NCBI GenBank assembly: GCA_000320545.1 | Contig: ADNK01000555.1 | Location: 1-60,000, forward strand | Source of the DNA: Bigelowiella natans CCMP2755 | Lineage: Eukaryota > Cercozoa > Chlorarachniophyceae | Length of the DNA stretch: 60,000 nt | Reading direction: 5' to 3' | In this document: one piece after another, positions 28,091 through 40,308 of the stretch | How positions within the stretch are numbered: position 1 is the first letter of the stretch | Layout: each line of letters starts with the position of its first letter | Made by a program: the position numbers and the translations under genes | The notes under the pieces: generated by a model | What the model was told of the DNA's origin: nothing | The model's database searches: none | Seen by the model: the letters and a program-made list of their open reading frames with translations, nothing else

Positions 28091-31000
28091 ACAGCAGCAG
28101 CATAAAAATGGCTGCAAAACTAATATACGCTGACCTGAGCTCTTCTGGCAACGCACCAATGGTATTGTTTGGTCGAATAAGGCGTAGGATATCGTGTAGG
28201 GTACCGAGTACGAGCAGGTCCCTAGCCAGTACAAACAGAAGTTTTACGATGGCCGAATCGCGGCGAAGGAAATCAGATTGAGACTGTATAGTATCATCAT
28301 AAATAATAGCTACTTACTACCCTTCTGCAGGCTTTACTGTGACTGCATTTGTGGTTCAATATGTTTATATCGTGCCAGCCAAACCAATACTTCTGGAAGC
28401 CTCCACGAGCTCCTATGTTATGATGATGATGAGGAGGAGGAGGATTTGATGATGATAGTGAGGACGCTCCTTTGGAATTAATAGAGAGAACGAAGACTGC
28501 CGCTAATGATTCAGTTGTCAGTAGCATTTTTTGTTTTGAAAAACAGAAAATAGAAATTACCAGAGCTCATAACCGCATACACACTCTCACATCTTAAAAT
28601 CGACACCCGATGAACTCACTCTGTTACTGTTTTGTCACTTCTATTCAAACAATAGCATTTGCACACAATCGCAATACCTGCTCCCTGGTTCCTGCCTCCA
28701 ACTCTATGCGGATCACGTTTGGCCTTGCCATTACGCATTTCGCACACCATTTGCCGATTGAAGATATTTCCTCTCACTTTATTCAGAACCCTTTGCGCTT
28801 GCGCCACGGTTCTGTAAGGACCCTCTACATTACGCTTGTTCATTCGCGCGACACAAAACCAGGTACGGCCGTCTACCGAGTCATCATCATGCGCCCATTC
28901 TTCAACAGCAGTAGTTTCATTGTATATTTCTTCAGAATCCGCTCCCACAAGATCAAAAGCAGTATGCTCCTCTCCTTCCATGAGATCTGCTGATGCTGCT
29001 GCTTCACGATCGACATCGGGATTTGCTGCTGCTTTCAGATTCACACCTGTATATACTTCTCCTTCCATAAGATCTGCAAGTTTCACATCTGTATTCCTAT
29101 TGACAAATTCGTCATAATCGTAGCTAGAGATCTCATCGTGATGTTGTTCCATTGCCTCATCGTCCACAGAGAGGATGTCTTCTTCATCTTCCATTTCCTC
29201 GTCCTCCGCAGCCAACAATGTGACTGGAGGCTCGTAATCACGAGGGGAGACCATTCCCGTCTTGAAAGATAGCGTCTGTACCATCTTCGGCTGTTTGAGC
29301 GAGTCATAGCCCGTTGGACAGTAGATGCCTTCGTAGCTTCTCATACCGTTCAGTGGTAGAGGTGAAATCATTGCTCCAGAATACGATGGGTGCATGCAGC
29401 AGCTCAGCTTGACAGCATTCCACTCATCTGCCTTCTCGTACTCAACCTCAACAGCACCAATCACGGTGTGGCGAGGGCATTCTGGATTCAATTTTGCGTC
29501 GCGCATGGCCTCTGCAGGGGTGAAACTTTTGGAAATCTGGTAGAATCGCTCCATTGTGCACGCTCCCATTCCGAGGAGTGGCGCACACTTGAATTCCATG
29601 CGGTAATTGTCGACCTTTCTGAAGGCCCACATCGCCTCGCCAGGAGGGCACTTTGCAGTCATCGTGACCTTTGCGAACATCGAAGTGTACACTTGGGAGC
29701 CAGTGTGGTGAGAGCGGCGCATCCGCACGCATTTCGGGTGAAGGCCGAAGCTCTGCAGATAACCGACATGAGACTCAGGGCATCTCCAGTCAACATTTGC
29801 TCGACGGGCATTGATGAGTTCCTCTTGCTTGCCGATCCGCTCTAACAGTTGCATTGGCGTGTAGGTAATTGAGGATGAACCGATTGGATAACGTGTCGGA
29901 TGGAGAGTAGGGTAGGTCGTAGGATACCGAGTTGGACGCAACGTAGGCTTGCGAGTGGGGCGCTTCTTCTTTCCAGTCAAAACGCTGTTGAACGCATCGG
30001 CCTCAGAAGAGTCCTCACTTTCAATAAGAGCTGCGGCCTCAGAAGAGTCCTCGCTTTCAGTAAGAGCTGCTGCTGCTGTCTCGGGTTGAGAGTTTGCGGA
30101 CGAGATCTCGTCACCATCACCCTCCTCATCGTCGTCGTCTCTGCTATCATCTTTCTGCTCTTTTTCCATCATCTGCTGTCCGGAGGCGTCGATGACCTTC
30201 ATATCGGCTATACTCTCATAAATCTCCTGTTGTAGTAGTAGGTGACGAACAGAGAGAAAAAATTAGAGGCAATCAAAGACGTAGTAATAAAGTTGGGAAC
30301 ATATGATAAGCCATACTCAGCATAAAATACTGCGACATTGGGCATTCCAAGTGTCCATGAAGAGCATGGAATACCTCTGTGCCAGTCTCGAGCATCAGAC
30401 CGCTCTTATCCAGATACACAAGATCAATTAGCTCCCACGTCCATCGTTGAGGAAGGTTAGAATCCTTCACTTCCCCAGATCGATCCACCGCACCGTTATC
30501 CGGCCTTACTCTTAAAAATCTCCTGTTGTAGTGGTTCCAAAGACCCACGTGACCGTCCCTCCCGGGCATCACCTAGTTTGTATTTAGCTCTTCAATGCGT
30601 ATGCTAGGGTAGTACATTTCATAAATAGGAAAGGCGGGCTCATATTGCCCAGTTTGAAGAGGAGTTCTACAAGAATCCTACAACAGAGGTTAAAAGAATC
30701 TCGCACTGTTCGTTGACCCCCCTTCACTGTAACAACATCCGGGAGACCTTTGAGGCAGTGCTTATGTAACTTTATGGCAGCATACATTACATTCTGCATG
30801 AGAAAAACCACACTGCATAACCCCCTCCCGTCGCCTCACCCCACCCCCAAACCTTAAACATTGCTGTCTCAAAGGAAGGATCAAACCGGCCATGGGGAGA
30901 GTAAGATGTCCATCTGATTTGTGAAGTCCCTTGCGGCATATCGAGGAATCTCTTGTTATACATGTTCCAAAACGCGTACAGTCCGTTTCCTGCGTCTACG

Positions 31001-34000
31001 ATTTTGAACCTCTCCATTTTCCACCGAGCAGGAATGCCTTTTGGAGACGCAACAGGGCTCAAAGAAATCGTATTACCCCTAGGCTTTAGGTACTTAAACA
31101 CGCTGATGGCAAAGAGTCCGATGGTACTGCCGATTCTCAGAGGAACAGAGGGCGGCCCCGGAACGACGACTTCTTTCGAATTCTCCCATTTTGGTGTCAT
31201 TATGCATTGCTCCATCGACAGCACATCCAGGATTTTACGAGATCCCTTAGGGTAGTCGTGAAGTCCTAGGCACTCCTTTTTGTACTGCTTTCGGCCCTCA
31301 ACTGGTGGAAGTGACATCTGCAGAGCGGTTGTCCCATCCAACGTAATGCGCCAACCAAAGTCTCCAGGAACTCTGTCGCTTACGCGCTCATGGATCCTGT
31401 TTGATCTGAAGCTATACTCAATCCACTTGGGGCGACTCTCATGCTGGAGCTGGAAGACGCCAAAGCTACGGTATTCCATAAACATCAACTCCTCCATCAC
31501 AGCGTTCTGCATCTCCACCGCCTTGGTTGATGGGTCGAAGATCATCACACACCCTGAGCATTGCATGTTTGTCAGTCCAATAGCCCCGGTGGTGTCAATC
31601 CACTCCCCGTCCATACAAACGATTGAATCTCCAGCACCTTTGGCCTTGATCAGAGAGTATCGCCCCTCAAGGCATGAAACTGTCAGCTGTGTGCCGTGGG
31701 GAAGGGTCGGTGGCATTACCATCTTCTCATCCTGCGTATCCACGTTCATATACGTGCAGGGAGCGCACATCTCAATCTTTGAATCAGCTAGGAGCCGGTT
31801 GACATCGCACTGAATGGCCAGATCCTCCCACTCGCATTTTCCGTAGGGAGAGTCCATTCCGGTTATGTATGCTCGGCGTTTTGTCTCTTCCCAGCATTTT
31901 TGTGGGTTGGCGATGTGGCAGAGACGGGTTTGTCCCTTTTGCTTCGGTTTCGCGTACATGTTCACGGTCACTTCTGTGCCAAAGACGCGCACCATATTCT
32001 TGCAGTCCGAATACAGAACACATGCGCTTCCGTCTTCTGTTTCCAAGAATCCGAAAAAGTTACACCTCGGATCATCGCCGCAGTCAGTGGCGCAAGAGTC
32101 TCCATCTTTGAACGACTGCGACAGCAGAAACCTCGTGTCACAGACATGTGGGGCAGTCCAGAGGTGGTGCCTATCGATCAAGAGGCGATTGAAGGACGCC
32201 CCTGAGGTCATGGCTCCCTTTGAAGCGGCCTCAAATGCGCTATCGTCCACTGGGTAGTTCTTACCCCAGGGCTCAAAGAAACATTCACAAGGGTGAAGAT
32301 GATAGTCATTCTCTATCTCAGTGTTGGGGTCATCAAAGACGAAAACCGCCTTTTTGATGTTCTCATCCTCCGACCCAGAAGTGTCCGTGATCAATCCAGT
32401 CGCGGCTTCCCTGTCAATTTCTTGTTTCTTCTCCTTTCCTTCCTCGCCGTTTTCTTCCTTCTCGCTGGAATCGTCCTCGTCGGGATCTTCGAATTCAATT
32501 GGGAGGTTGCATCCGCGACCCACGGGATAAATAACTGCCTTGCTCTTACCGACCACGTTCTTTATAGAAGATTCGGAGTCCGCGTACGGCACTTGGTCAT
32601 AGAGAAACCTACCTCCTACCATGGCCGTTGGAGCCCCGGTAGCAGGAGACTTTTTTGCGGTAGCGCTGCCCGATTTTGTTGATGAGAGTGCTGCTGCCGC
32701 CATTTTGTCCTTGTCCATGTAAAAGGCCTCTTTGTCGGCAAGGCTTTTAGCAGAGGTACGGTTGTTAGCCAGATTAGGTTGTGGCCCGTTAGTCGCGTTG
32801 CTAGAGGAAGAAGAAAGGTACACGTGCGTAGCTGAAGAGCTCACTGCAAGAAGAGAGACTTCAGAATCTGGGCCCAGGTTGATAGGGGTCGTGAGACATG
32901 CTTCGATGCCGCCGTGCGTCTCAACGTAGCTCTTCTCGATGTTGATGATATCGTCACCCTTCGAGCTCGCCTTTCGAATGACCCAGTCGGTGTTCGCCAC
33001 AGTACATCCAGAAGGTAATTTGGCCGTTGTGGATTTATCGAATTGCTGAAGATAAAAGGTGTACTCCTCGTGCTGCTTAGGCTTGACATAGATCGGTTGT
33101 GGAATAGCCTTTTCACTATGCACCACTGGGCAATATAATCCCGAGATGTACGCTTGGTTTGCAACGTCCACATACACGCACGTCTGGTGCAGCTGGCAGT
33201 TATCAATCTTGAGCTCAGAGGTTTTTGGAAGATCCTCAGCCGCCCAGGGTAGGAGGCCTTTATTACGAGAAAGCACGATTTCGGAGCACCGTTTCGTCTT
33301 TTTGTTGAAGCTATATCCTGGACAGGCCTTGTTCTTTAAGCATTTAAGCTTACAGGCGATGACGTCTTTCTCAGTAGAAGACTCTTGGCTTCGAACGGAG
33401 GTAATATAGTCTCCATACTGAAGTCCTGGTGCACGCACCCAACAGTGATCATCGTCAATTTGCACGACTAAGGGATGGGTGCTTTTCTCCAACCGGACTT
33501 GAGGCAGATAGGAAGCAGACTCAATCCCAACGTACACTTCACATCGTAACGTAATGGATGCCCGCCCTCGAGTCGAAGGCATGAACTCACGGAGCCCGAC
33601 GTGTGGCGATCCGGAGATCTTTCCTGTGATTGGGTGAACATTGATGACAGGTAGGCCATGGATATTGACGTTTCCTGTCGCCATATCGTACTCCACAGGC
33701 AGCTGGTTAGTGCTGCTGCAGTCCAAGTTAACGGAGAACTGTCCCTCGATGTCCTTGACCTTGTTCGTGCTGTACTCAACTCTGTCCAGAGCGCCTAGCT
33801 TGACGGGTACGACGATTGGCTGACCAACTGTGACGCGGATCGAGGCGGATGGCTCAAACGTAATCGTTTGTGGCTTGGATGGTGGGTAAGCGAAAACAGA
33901 CACCTGCAAAGAGTGTTTTTGCAGCCCTGAAACTGCGGTGACGTAACAGCTGCTACGCATAACAGTTTCATGACCCGAGGGTGTCGTAAGGTTATTTGTG

Positions 34001-36188
34001 AACATCATCCCCTTGTATCGTTCGAAGAGGTCAGCGTAGTCCTTGGCCGTCGAGGTATCCTTCAGGTAGATAATCCCCGTCTTCTCGTCAATCGCTACAA
34101 AGCTCTTTGGCGCGCATGTCATCGAGTATTTGTAATTAGCAGCTTTTGACGGCGCCCAAACAGGTTGGAATTCCCGAGAGAAGCTGTATTCGTCGAAAGT
34201 GACTGCCGATCCAATGCCTTTATGGGGAGGGGGTGATTCGCAAATTAAGTACAACCACACGTATCTAAAGTAATGGTACAGACATGTACAGACATACAGA
34301 ACGTGATTGTAGAAGACAAAAGGAAAGAGGTTGTATATGTTTTCTTCTACCATAGCTTGGGTTGTCAGTCGAAGAGTAGCCAAACGAGTGAATAGTGATC
34401 TCAATCGTGTGATTGGTATCGATGTACTTTGGATTCAACTTATTCGACTCTGAAACTGATGGATTCCGTGCGGTAACCGTGCATTTTACAGCGAAGGGTT
34501 CATCGTGCATTGGGGTTCCAGAGATTACACCGGTGTTTCCTAAGGTATTAAGAAGATACGGTAGTAACTGAAGCAATTATGATAACAATGACAGAACAGT
34601 AATCGTAAAAATTACTAATAATATAGACTAGTCTACCACACAATCCTAACAAATTACCGTCCATGGTGAGATTGAATTTGGCCAGTTCACAGTCTTTCGA
34701 GAGAATATACGACTTTGCAGTGCGAGGAACCTATAATTTCAGAATATCGATTGATGCAGCGAGTAGTGAATGCTGAATACTGAATCGAAAAGCTACCCCC
34801 ATTCTATACTTTACGTGGAAACGCTTTAGGAGTCATGATTAGTTGTTGATTGTAAAAGAGTCACACTTACCGGCACCGCCTTAAACTCAGAACCTACTAA
34901 GCCCATACCATTCGTACGCTCCATGTAATACCTGTAAAATTGCCAAATTTGAATAGAAAATCGCCATAAATACATAAGCCTTCTAAGAGAGGTCGATCAT
35001 CATTACTCGAAAGGAGTTCCGGAGTGAAGTCCTCCACCGCAGGCGCAGCAGGCCTCTGCAGGAGAAAGCCCCTTGTATCTTGATATAGAAACAACACATA
35101 GACACCCAAAACAGTTCACTTGTAAGATGGAATATTCAAAGGAGCACTAGGTGAAATAATCGGGAAAACCAGAGGCTAACTACGGAGCACCATTTCGATA
35201 TAATTCGTTCTTCAGTACAGTTTTACAACACGGGTTGGATATAAATCTAGATAACTTATCTATACTTATAATCAGCTAAAGATTCTTTTCCAGGGGCTGG
35301 TCTTCCACCATAGCACCATCCTCTGAGCGCATAAGTTGCGCACGAATGACCGTCTTTGTCCAGGAACCGTCTGTCATTCTTGCACTTGATGCACCTCTGA
35401 TCGATCATCTGGTATCCGCCGAAACACTTGTTACATCCACCGTTGCCGTACTCCTCGCAGCCACTATGAATGATTGAACAAGAAGGGTATATCAAGTGGG
35501 TATCTCAAAATTTTCCATTCGAAATATTTCTCTGAAACTATTTTTTACCGCACCTGCAGGCAAGAGAAGATTCTTCCTTATCGAATTCGTTCGGACAGCA
35601 TGTTTGATGCACCTTCTTGCCAACAAAGGAAAAAATGGTGCTCTCAGAGCCGGACTTACATGTGCAGGGACCTTCAGTCTGTGTCGTATCGCAATAGTAT
35701 GACACAGCTGATGCCTCGCCTCCTTCAGCTGTCAAAACGTGGAAGCCTGTGGATGTGGTAAGAGATTATGAGTTGCAGGGATAGCACCAAGAATATTCTT
35801 TATCAAATCAGAACAGATGTGTCTGGGTGTGTATGTCTTTGTGTGTGATTTCTTGTCGGTATAACGACGACAGAGAGTACATTGAAGTGTGATGCTGTGA
35901 CTTTCAGCATAAAAACTTACCAGGAAAGTTAGGACCATCTGCTGGGCAGGTTTCAAATACTCTCTTCTGATGATGCTTCTTGGATACGGCGCTAGAGCCA
36001 TGCGGATTCGCTCTCAGTGGCTGAGATACCGAAATCACAGAATCTATCGCAGACTCCATCGCAGTTTCATTTTGATGTGGCTTCAACGCAGATTGCTTCT
36101 GAAACCAGTGCGCATCAATCGTGGGCACACCCAAAAGAATAGAAGCCAGAAGGGCCAAGCCCCTAGCCGGCTCCCGAACTGAACGCAT
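22485..36188 (-). CDS. Giant secreted multidomain protein
   Basis: One gene of about 13.7 kb and more than 20 exons, encoding roughly 3,200 residues. The start at 36188 has a signal peptide (GLALLASILLGVPTIDA). There follow cysteine-rich exons (35540-35745; an EGF/GCC2-like CNKCFGGYQMIDQRCIKC near 35390), cadherin/He_PIG-like strands with GVISGTP (near 34525) and GKISGSP (near 33620), and a 3.3-kb exon with two PAN/apple-like cysteine clusters (about 33240-33450 and 31960-32150). Two YAFWNMYNKRFL / WNHYNRRFL trefoil-like units follow (near 30960 and 30540), then PT-rich linkers (PTLRPTRYPTTYPTLHPTRY) and three copies of a W-x-C...GPY...QMVC domain. The C-terminal third (22485-26260) is mainly helical and unrecognised. 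Exon phases were checked at several joins. This suggests a cell-surface, scale, theca or mucilage component. A split into two genes is not excluded, but no internal promoter was seen. Confidence 0.75.
24146..28084. repeat. Intronic microsatellites of the giant gene
   Basis: Simple repeats between exons: (TA)n at about 24146-24183, (TCC)n near 24640-24670 within an intron, (GC)n then (CA)n at 25719-25760, (AC)n at 26671-26705, and (CA)n followed by (GA)n at 28026-28084. A CCTCCTGGTCCTCTCCTCTC unit of about 25 bases is repeated two to three times at 27948-28018. The flanking exons keep the gene's reading frame. Confidence 0.8.
27250..28861 (-). other. Three copies of a W-x-C / GPY / QMVC repeat domain
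   Basis: Within the giant gene, a domain of about 45 residues recurs three times. Copy 1 (28735-28861): TWFCVARMNKRNVEGPYRT, then A-x-R-V-L-N, ending NRQMVC. Copy 2 is split by an intron (28137-28168 and 27725-27825): YHWCVARRAQ, then VSGPYSSLSSARAELN, ending NPQMIC. Copy 3 (27250-27375): TWFCVVGLQRRSVDGPYRT, then AARLALN, ending NKQMVC. Shared pattern: W-x-C-V, about 10 residues, G-P-Y-x-[ST], A-x3-L-N, about 10 residues, N-x-Q-M-[VI]-C. Each copy follows a proline-threonine linker. I do not recognise it as a named family. Confidence 0.75.
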
Positions 36189-36675
36189 GAAAGGTTGGGG
36201 CCGCAGACGTTTGATATTTGATCCATTTGAGTCCGTTGGTGCAGGCCCTGATCAGTGATCAATGTAACGCACAACGTGTTTTCATGTCGCTCTATGATAA
36301 CGTCTTCATATTTCGTCCATGAACGTCATAACCTCTTTGTCGTTCTGTGTGAAAAGCTGAATTTTCGGAGGGAACGGGTTTGGTTTTCCGCTCGGCGGAA
36401 CCGGTAAACACATTTAATTTTTCGCAACTGTTCCCTGATATCCCGTTGGTATTCCAGGTAGATCTATTCCATCGTTGTGAGGATGGGTACCTGCAAACGC
36501 CGCCGCAGCCACTGTGTGTTTTTGAAGGGATGTCGCACAGCATAAATTGAGGTGTTATTTCTCAATAAATATTAAATACAAAAATACCGGTACATCTTCG
36601 TGTTGTACGAGTACTGGCTACTGGATTTTTCCTGGAGTGTGTTGTGGTCTTTTTTCCTGACGTCTCTCCGCCGAG
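36189..36675. promoter_or_regulatory. Divergent spacer, giant gene / membrane protein
   Basis: About 490 bases between two divergent starts. It contains GATCAGTGATCAATG near 36247-36261 and is otherwise unremarkable. No exon is accepted. Confidence 0.4.
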
Positions 36676-37144
36676 ATGGATGTTGGACCTGTGCTCTCGG
36701 CTACACTCCGAAGCGTTCTTCCATGGTATATTCTCTGGCTGGTCGACCACACTGTGGTTTTCTTTGTCCTCCTCGCGATCTCCGCGATGGTAGCAGTGCG
36801 CTTTTTAGCCAGCTATGCCAGTATGATGTACAGGGTGTTGGGGCTAGGAATCACCGTGGGGTTCATCGTAGCACATGTAGGAGCGATGTCGACGGCCTGG
36901 TTTGCGCTCGGTAAGGATGCAGGGGTTGTTCAGGTGGTAGGGACTCTCATAAAAGCGGCTACCCTGCCTACTCGACTATCTATACAAGTGATACTATCTC
37001 CATTCAGTTCAATTATTAGCACAGCAAGGTAATCATGAGAGATGTGTGGTGGTGAGAACGATGACGACAACGCCGAAAACGGCTGCGAATGAAAGCTTTT
37101 ATATGATAAAGTAGACACATGAGTATGCACATACTCATAGCTTT

Positions 37145-37182
<38 letters not shown>

Positions 37183-37497
37183 AACCTTCGCGCTTCCCTT
37201 TCTGCTCGATTCAGAACTGTCGCGGGAATAGTTGCTAGCCCTATGCTGAAGATTATTCATGTGCAATGGCACCTATTGTTGGGTGTAGCACACGCACTTC
37301 TACGGGAAACAATTCTGGGCTTTAGTATGACTGTGGTGCTCCTTTACTATCATTGCAAGGCAAGATTTGTCCATAATGCTTGCATCATGTTTCGAATTCT
37401 ATATTTGATGGCCTCCGTATGTTTGTGTGGTTTTTCCTAAAGTAACGACGTGTGTTTCGCTTGAAACTGTGCACCATATACCATTGTGCCAAGCCCG

Positions 37498-37584
<87 letters not shown>

Positions 37585-37845
37585 ATGTGGGTGAAATAAA
37601 ACTGTGTCACCACTGCTACATACAAGAGCGCAACTCACTGTCAACTTTCATCACGTGCAGTCCTCTAGAGCGGCACCTTTAGTTCTAGCAGTATGCGCTG
37701 AGATCGAGAATGGGGGTGAGTTACACACACACACACACTTCGAGACCATAAGTATTATCTATTTATCGCGTAATGTTTTGAATTTGTATTCCAACTCTCT
37801 AATTTCTGATTTTAAGTCGAACTGAAATTATTTTTGCATGATTAA
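36676..37845 (+). CDS. Small multi-pass membrane protein, unrecognised
   Basis: Exon 1 runs from the ATG at 36676 to a GT donor near 37029 and gives about 118 residues with at least two long hydrophobic spans (WYILWLVDHTVVFFVLLAIS; VLGLGITVGFIVAHVGAMS). Exon 2, after an acceptor at 37215, continues in phase (RTVAGIVASPMLKII) and adds two more (HLLLGVAHALL; ILGFSMTVVLLYYH). It either stops at 37438-37440 or is spliced near 37420 across (TA)n/(GT)n repeats to exons near 37663 and 37817, ending VELKLFLHD at 37845. I prefer the spliced version because its phases agree. The family is not recognised. The protein is positively charged between its spans and has no clear signal peptide. Confidence 0.6.
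37500..37583. repeat. (TA)n and (GT)n microsatellites in the membrane-protein gene
   Basis: (TA)n at about 37500-37541 is followed by (GT)n at about 37551-37583, in the proposed second intron of the membrane-protein gene or just downstream of it. Confidence 0.85.
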
Positions 37846-37873
37846 GAGGATGTACTCGCATATTTGCGATAAA

Positions 37874-38146
37874 TTACTTAGTCACCTCCAAGAAGTCATC
37901 CTCGATACAATATTCCTCCCCGAAATCTCGAATAAACTCTAGTGGCGCCGCAATAAAGGGGAACCAAAAGCCCAATGTACAAAAGATGTCAGCCGAATCT
38001 AAGGGGCAGCCAAGACCGCATTTATCAAGTGGAAATAAGAGGACGACGACAAACACCGCAATACTTCCAAAAACCTTTATAAGCTTGATTCCCAAAATTC
38101 TCCCGGGCTTCGTTCTCACTTTGATAAGGATTGTTACCTCATTCAT
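37874..38146 (-). CDS. Doubtful small ORF with hydrophobic segment
   Basis: Ninety residues from the ATG at 38146: MNEVTILIKVRTKPGRI, a transmembrane-like VFGSIAVFVVVLLFPL, a cysteine-containing CGLGCPLDSADIFCTLGFWF, and an acidic end. It ends 28 bases from the end of the upstream plus-strand gene and lies on the strand that would keep the strand alternation. The opposite strand is also open here (37986-38363), so coding status is uncertain. No family is recognised and no intron evidence helps. Confidence 0.3.
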   Translation of the reverse strand: MNEVTILIKVRTKPGRILGIKLIKVFGSIAVFVVVLLFPLDKCGLGCPLDSADIFCTLGFWFPFIAAPLEFIRDFGEEYCIEDDFLEVTK

Positions 38147-39311
38147 TAGAATAATAAGCACGCCATTATCATCACCACCTTCTCCAACTCATCATAGACT
38201 GTCTTTGCTATCGTTCAAGGGCTCATCAGCATCCTATCCGATTGAATCTTGTCATTGCCACAATACTTGCCCTTGCTCTGCATCCTATTCGGGATTTTGT
38301 CATACTTGGACTTGTACTAAGGTTTTTGGGTTTGGAGCTTTTTGTTGCCGTTGTGGATCATAATAAAATGATATAGATGACTATTTAGTGTAGAGATCAA
38401 GATTGTATGTATTAATCGACATCAAATGTGGCGATGGCATGCTGAGCTACACTGTGGCTGTAGTATCTAAGCGAGCAAAGGCACGAAATATGGGCGCGCT
38501 GAATGCATCGTTGCCTCGCAATTTTGCAAATTGATCGAGTCGCGCTTATTGACTGCAGAAATGTCCCAGCAACTGTGGCTCATGCCACGCCCGATGCATC
38601 CATCACATACCATGTGCATACGGCTTGTGTCGTCTAGGGTCTACTAGTCTAATCTACAACAATGAATACAGTGACATGCAACACATCAACTATTTTGCCA
38701 CTGCTAGACTGTGCAGCATCATGCTAGCATGCACGTCTTTCAAACCATCGATGATCTCAGATTTCATCACACACCGGGTAGCACAATGAGCAATCATATC
38801 ACATCCATGTTTTTCTTCTAGCTAGTTCTGGACGGCACACCATGCAGGTACAACTAAGACAACTTCACGTTCGCAGTTGCACACACGCCACACATGCCAC
38901 TGATCACCGCAACCATTTGTGCGCGAATGCTCGAAGCTTCCAAAATGCCCATATTCACCACGTGATGCTCACTGTCACAATCAAGTGCTACAATTGTTGC
39001 TATTTGTTGATCATTGTCGACTCAAACAACACGAAGCGAAATCACCCATGCTAGCATGCAATCGTGAGCGATGAGAATTTGCAATTGACGACCCCACGTG
39101 CGAAGTGTTTGCTGCTGTGCACACATGCTGCCGTCATTGTCACGACACACACTAGACACACCAGATGATGTCGTGCATTGCCACCTTGTCACGATCAACG
39201 TGCAGCAAGTGAAATCACGTCAGTCCAACTGTGTGCATCACAACAATGCGAAGTCTGCATGAGGGTAGGGTTCACCACTTTTTGCCCATGACTTGCATGC
39301 ACGGTGACACA

Positions 39312-39350
<39 letters not shown>

Positions 39351-40308
39351 CACAGACCAACACACGTGACATCCATCACACACACACGCCTAGACGCGCC
39401 CGCGCGCGCGAGGGAGCGTGCACGTGTGGGTGCACTGACATGGTCGCGTTCATCAATTGCACTCCCTCCCAGCTCTGGAGACAGCACAGCTCTGTTGATT
39501 GCCTTGGCGATGCAACTTCTTCGTTCATCATGCAGAGCAAAAAACAATGGGAAAATTGGAAACGGGTTGCAATGCACGGCATCGCCAACTGATGATTGAC
39601 ACCACACAATTGTCTCACTTGAAGGCAAAAAAGAAGAGCTTGTCCAAAGCTTGCAATTGGCAAGAAAGAAGTTCCTCGTCTTGGAACGCAGCACCCCATC
39701 GAATCGCATGGTTCAGGATCAGCGATCCTGCTGCTGTTCACTGCTCCTTCAGTTCGCGCCGGGATTTGCATTTTGAGCGAACCTCATGCTAGCATGGGGT
39801 CAAAAGAGGAAACTAGGATTGCCAAATGGGGAAGAGCATGCACCTGTAGCAGTCCACCATGAGAGAATGATCCCTGTGCACACACCGTGAAGTGCAACGA
39901 GTTGCAAAACACAACCATTGAACATCGAACATTGAAAGAAGCATTGATCAACTAACTCACCCAGTCCATTTGAAATGTATTTCACTCTGGCAATTTTTTT
40001 ACGTTTTTCCTAGGATGAATAAAATACAATAATATTTGCCACAGATGATTGTTGTTTTGGTACTGTGGTGGTTGAAGCGGCATTTCGTGTTTTCAGTGGT
40101 TTCTTCTAGGTCAAAATTATGTTTATTATTCTCTTTTTTACATGGCTGACTACTCGTAATCAATCATCATTCGGAATCATCGGCACAATGGCTGCTTGCC
40201 TGAAGGACGACACAAGGAAATGATGTGTTAGTTTACTTCCGTCCCCCCCAATCCAAAATTATCTTTAGTTAAGGCTTTCAGGAAAATAGTGCCCCGCTTC
40301 TCGTTCCG
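38147..40308. repeat. Long spacer with three CATGCTAGCATG palindromes
   Basis: Two kilobases without an accepted gene. Perfect CATGCTAGCATG lies at 38720-38731, 39048-39059 and 39785-39796, with TTCTAGCTAGTTC near 38817 and many TGCATGC, ATGATGCTC and CACGTG words between about 38430 and 39960. (CA)n lies at about 39315-39349. Several open frames at 39231-39985 on both strands overlap each other and look like products of this composition. From about 39990 the sequence becomes AT-rich, presumably the PDZ-gene promoter. Confidence 0.65.

Noticed and set aside
37986-38363. Plus-strand open frame of 125 codons
   Set aside because: It overlaps the equally doubtful minus-strand ORF and has no recognisable family. 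It could be a last exon of the membrane-protein gene, but no acceptor in phase was found.
39231-39985. Overlapping open frames on both strands around 39.2-40.0 kb
   Set aside because: They follow the palindrome- and (CA)n-rich composition of the spacer, and no frame has domain-like features or splice support.
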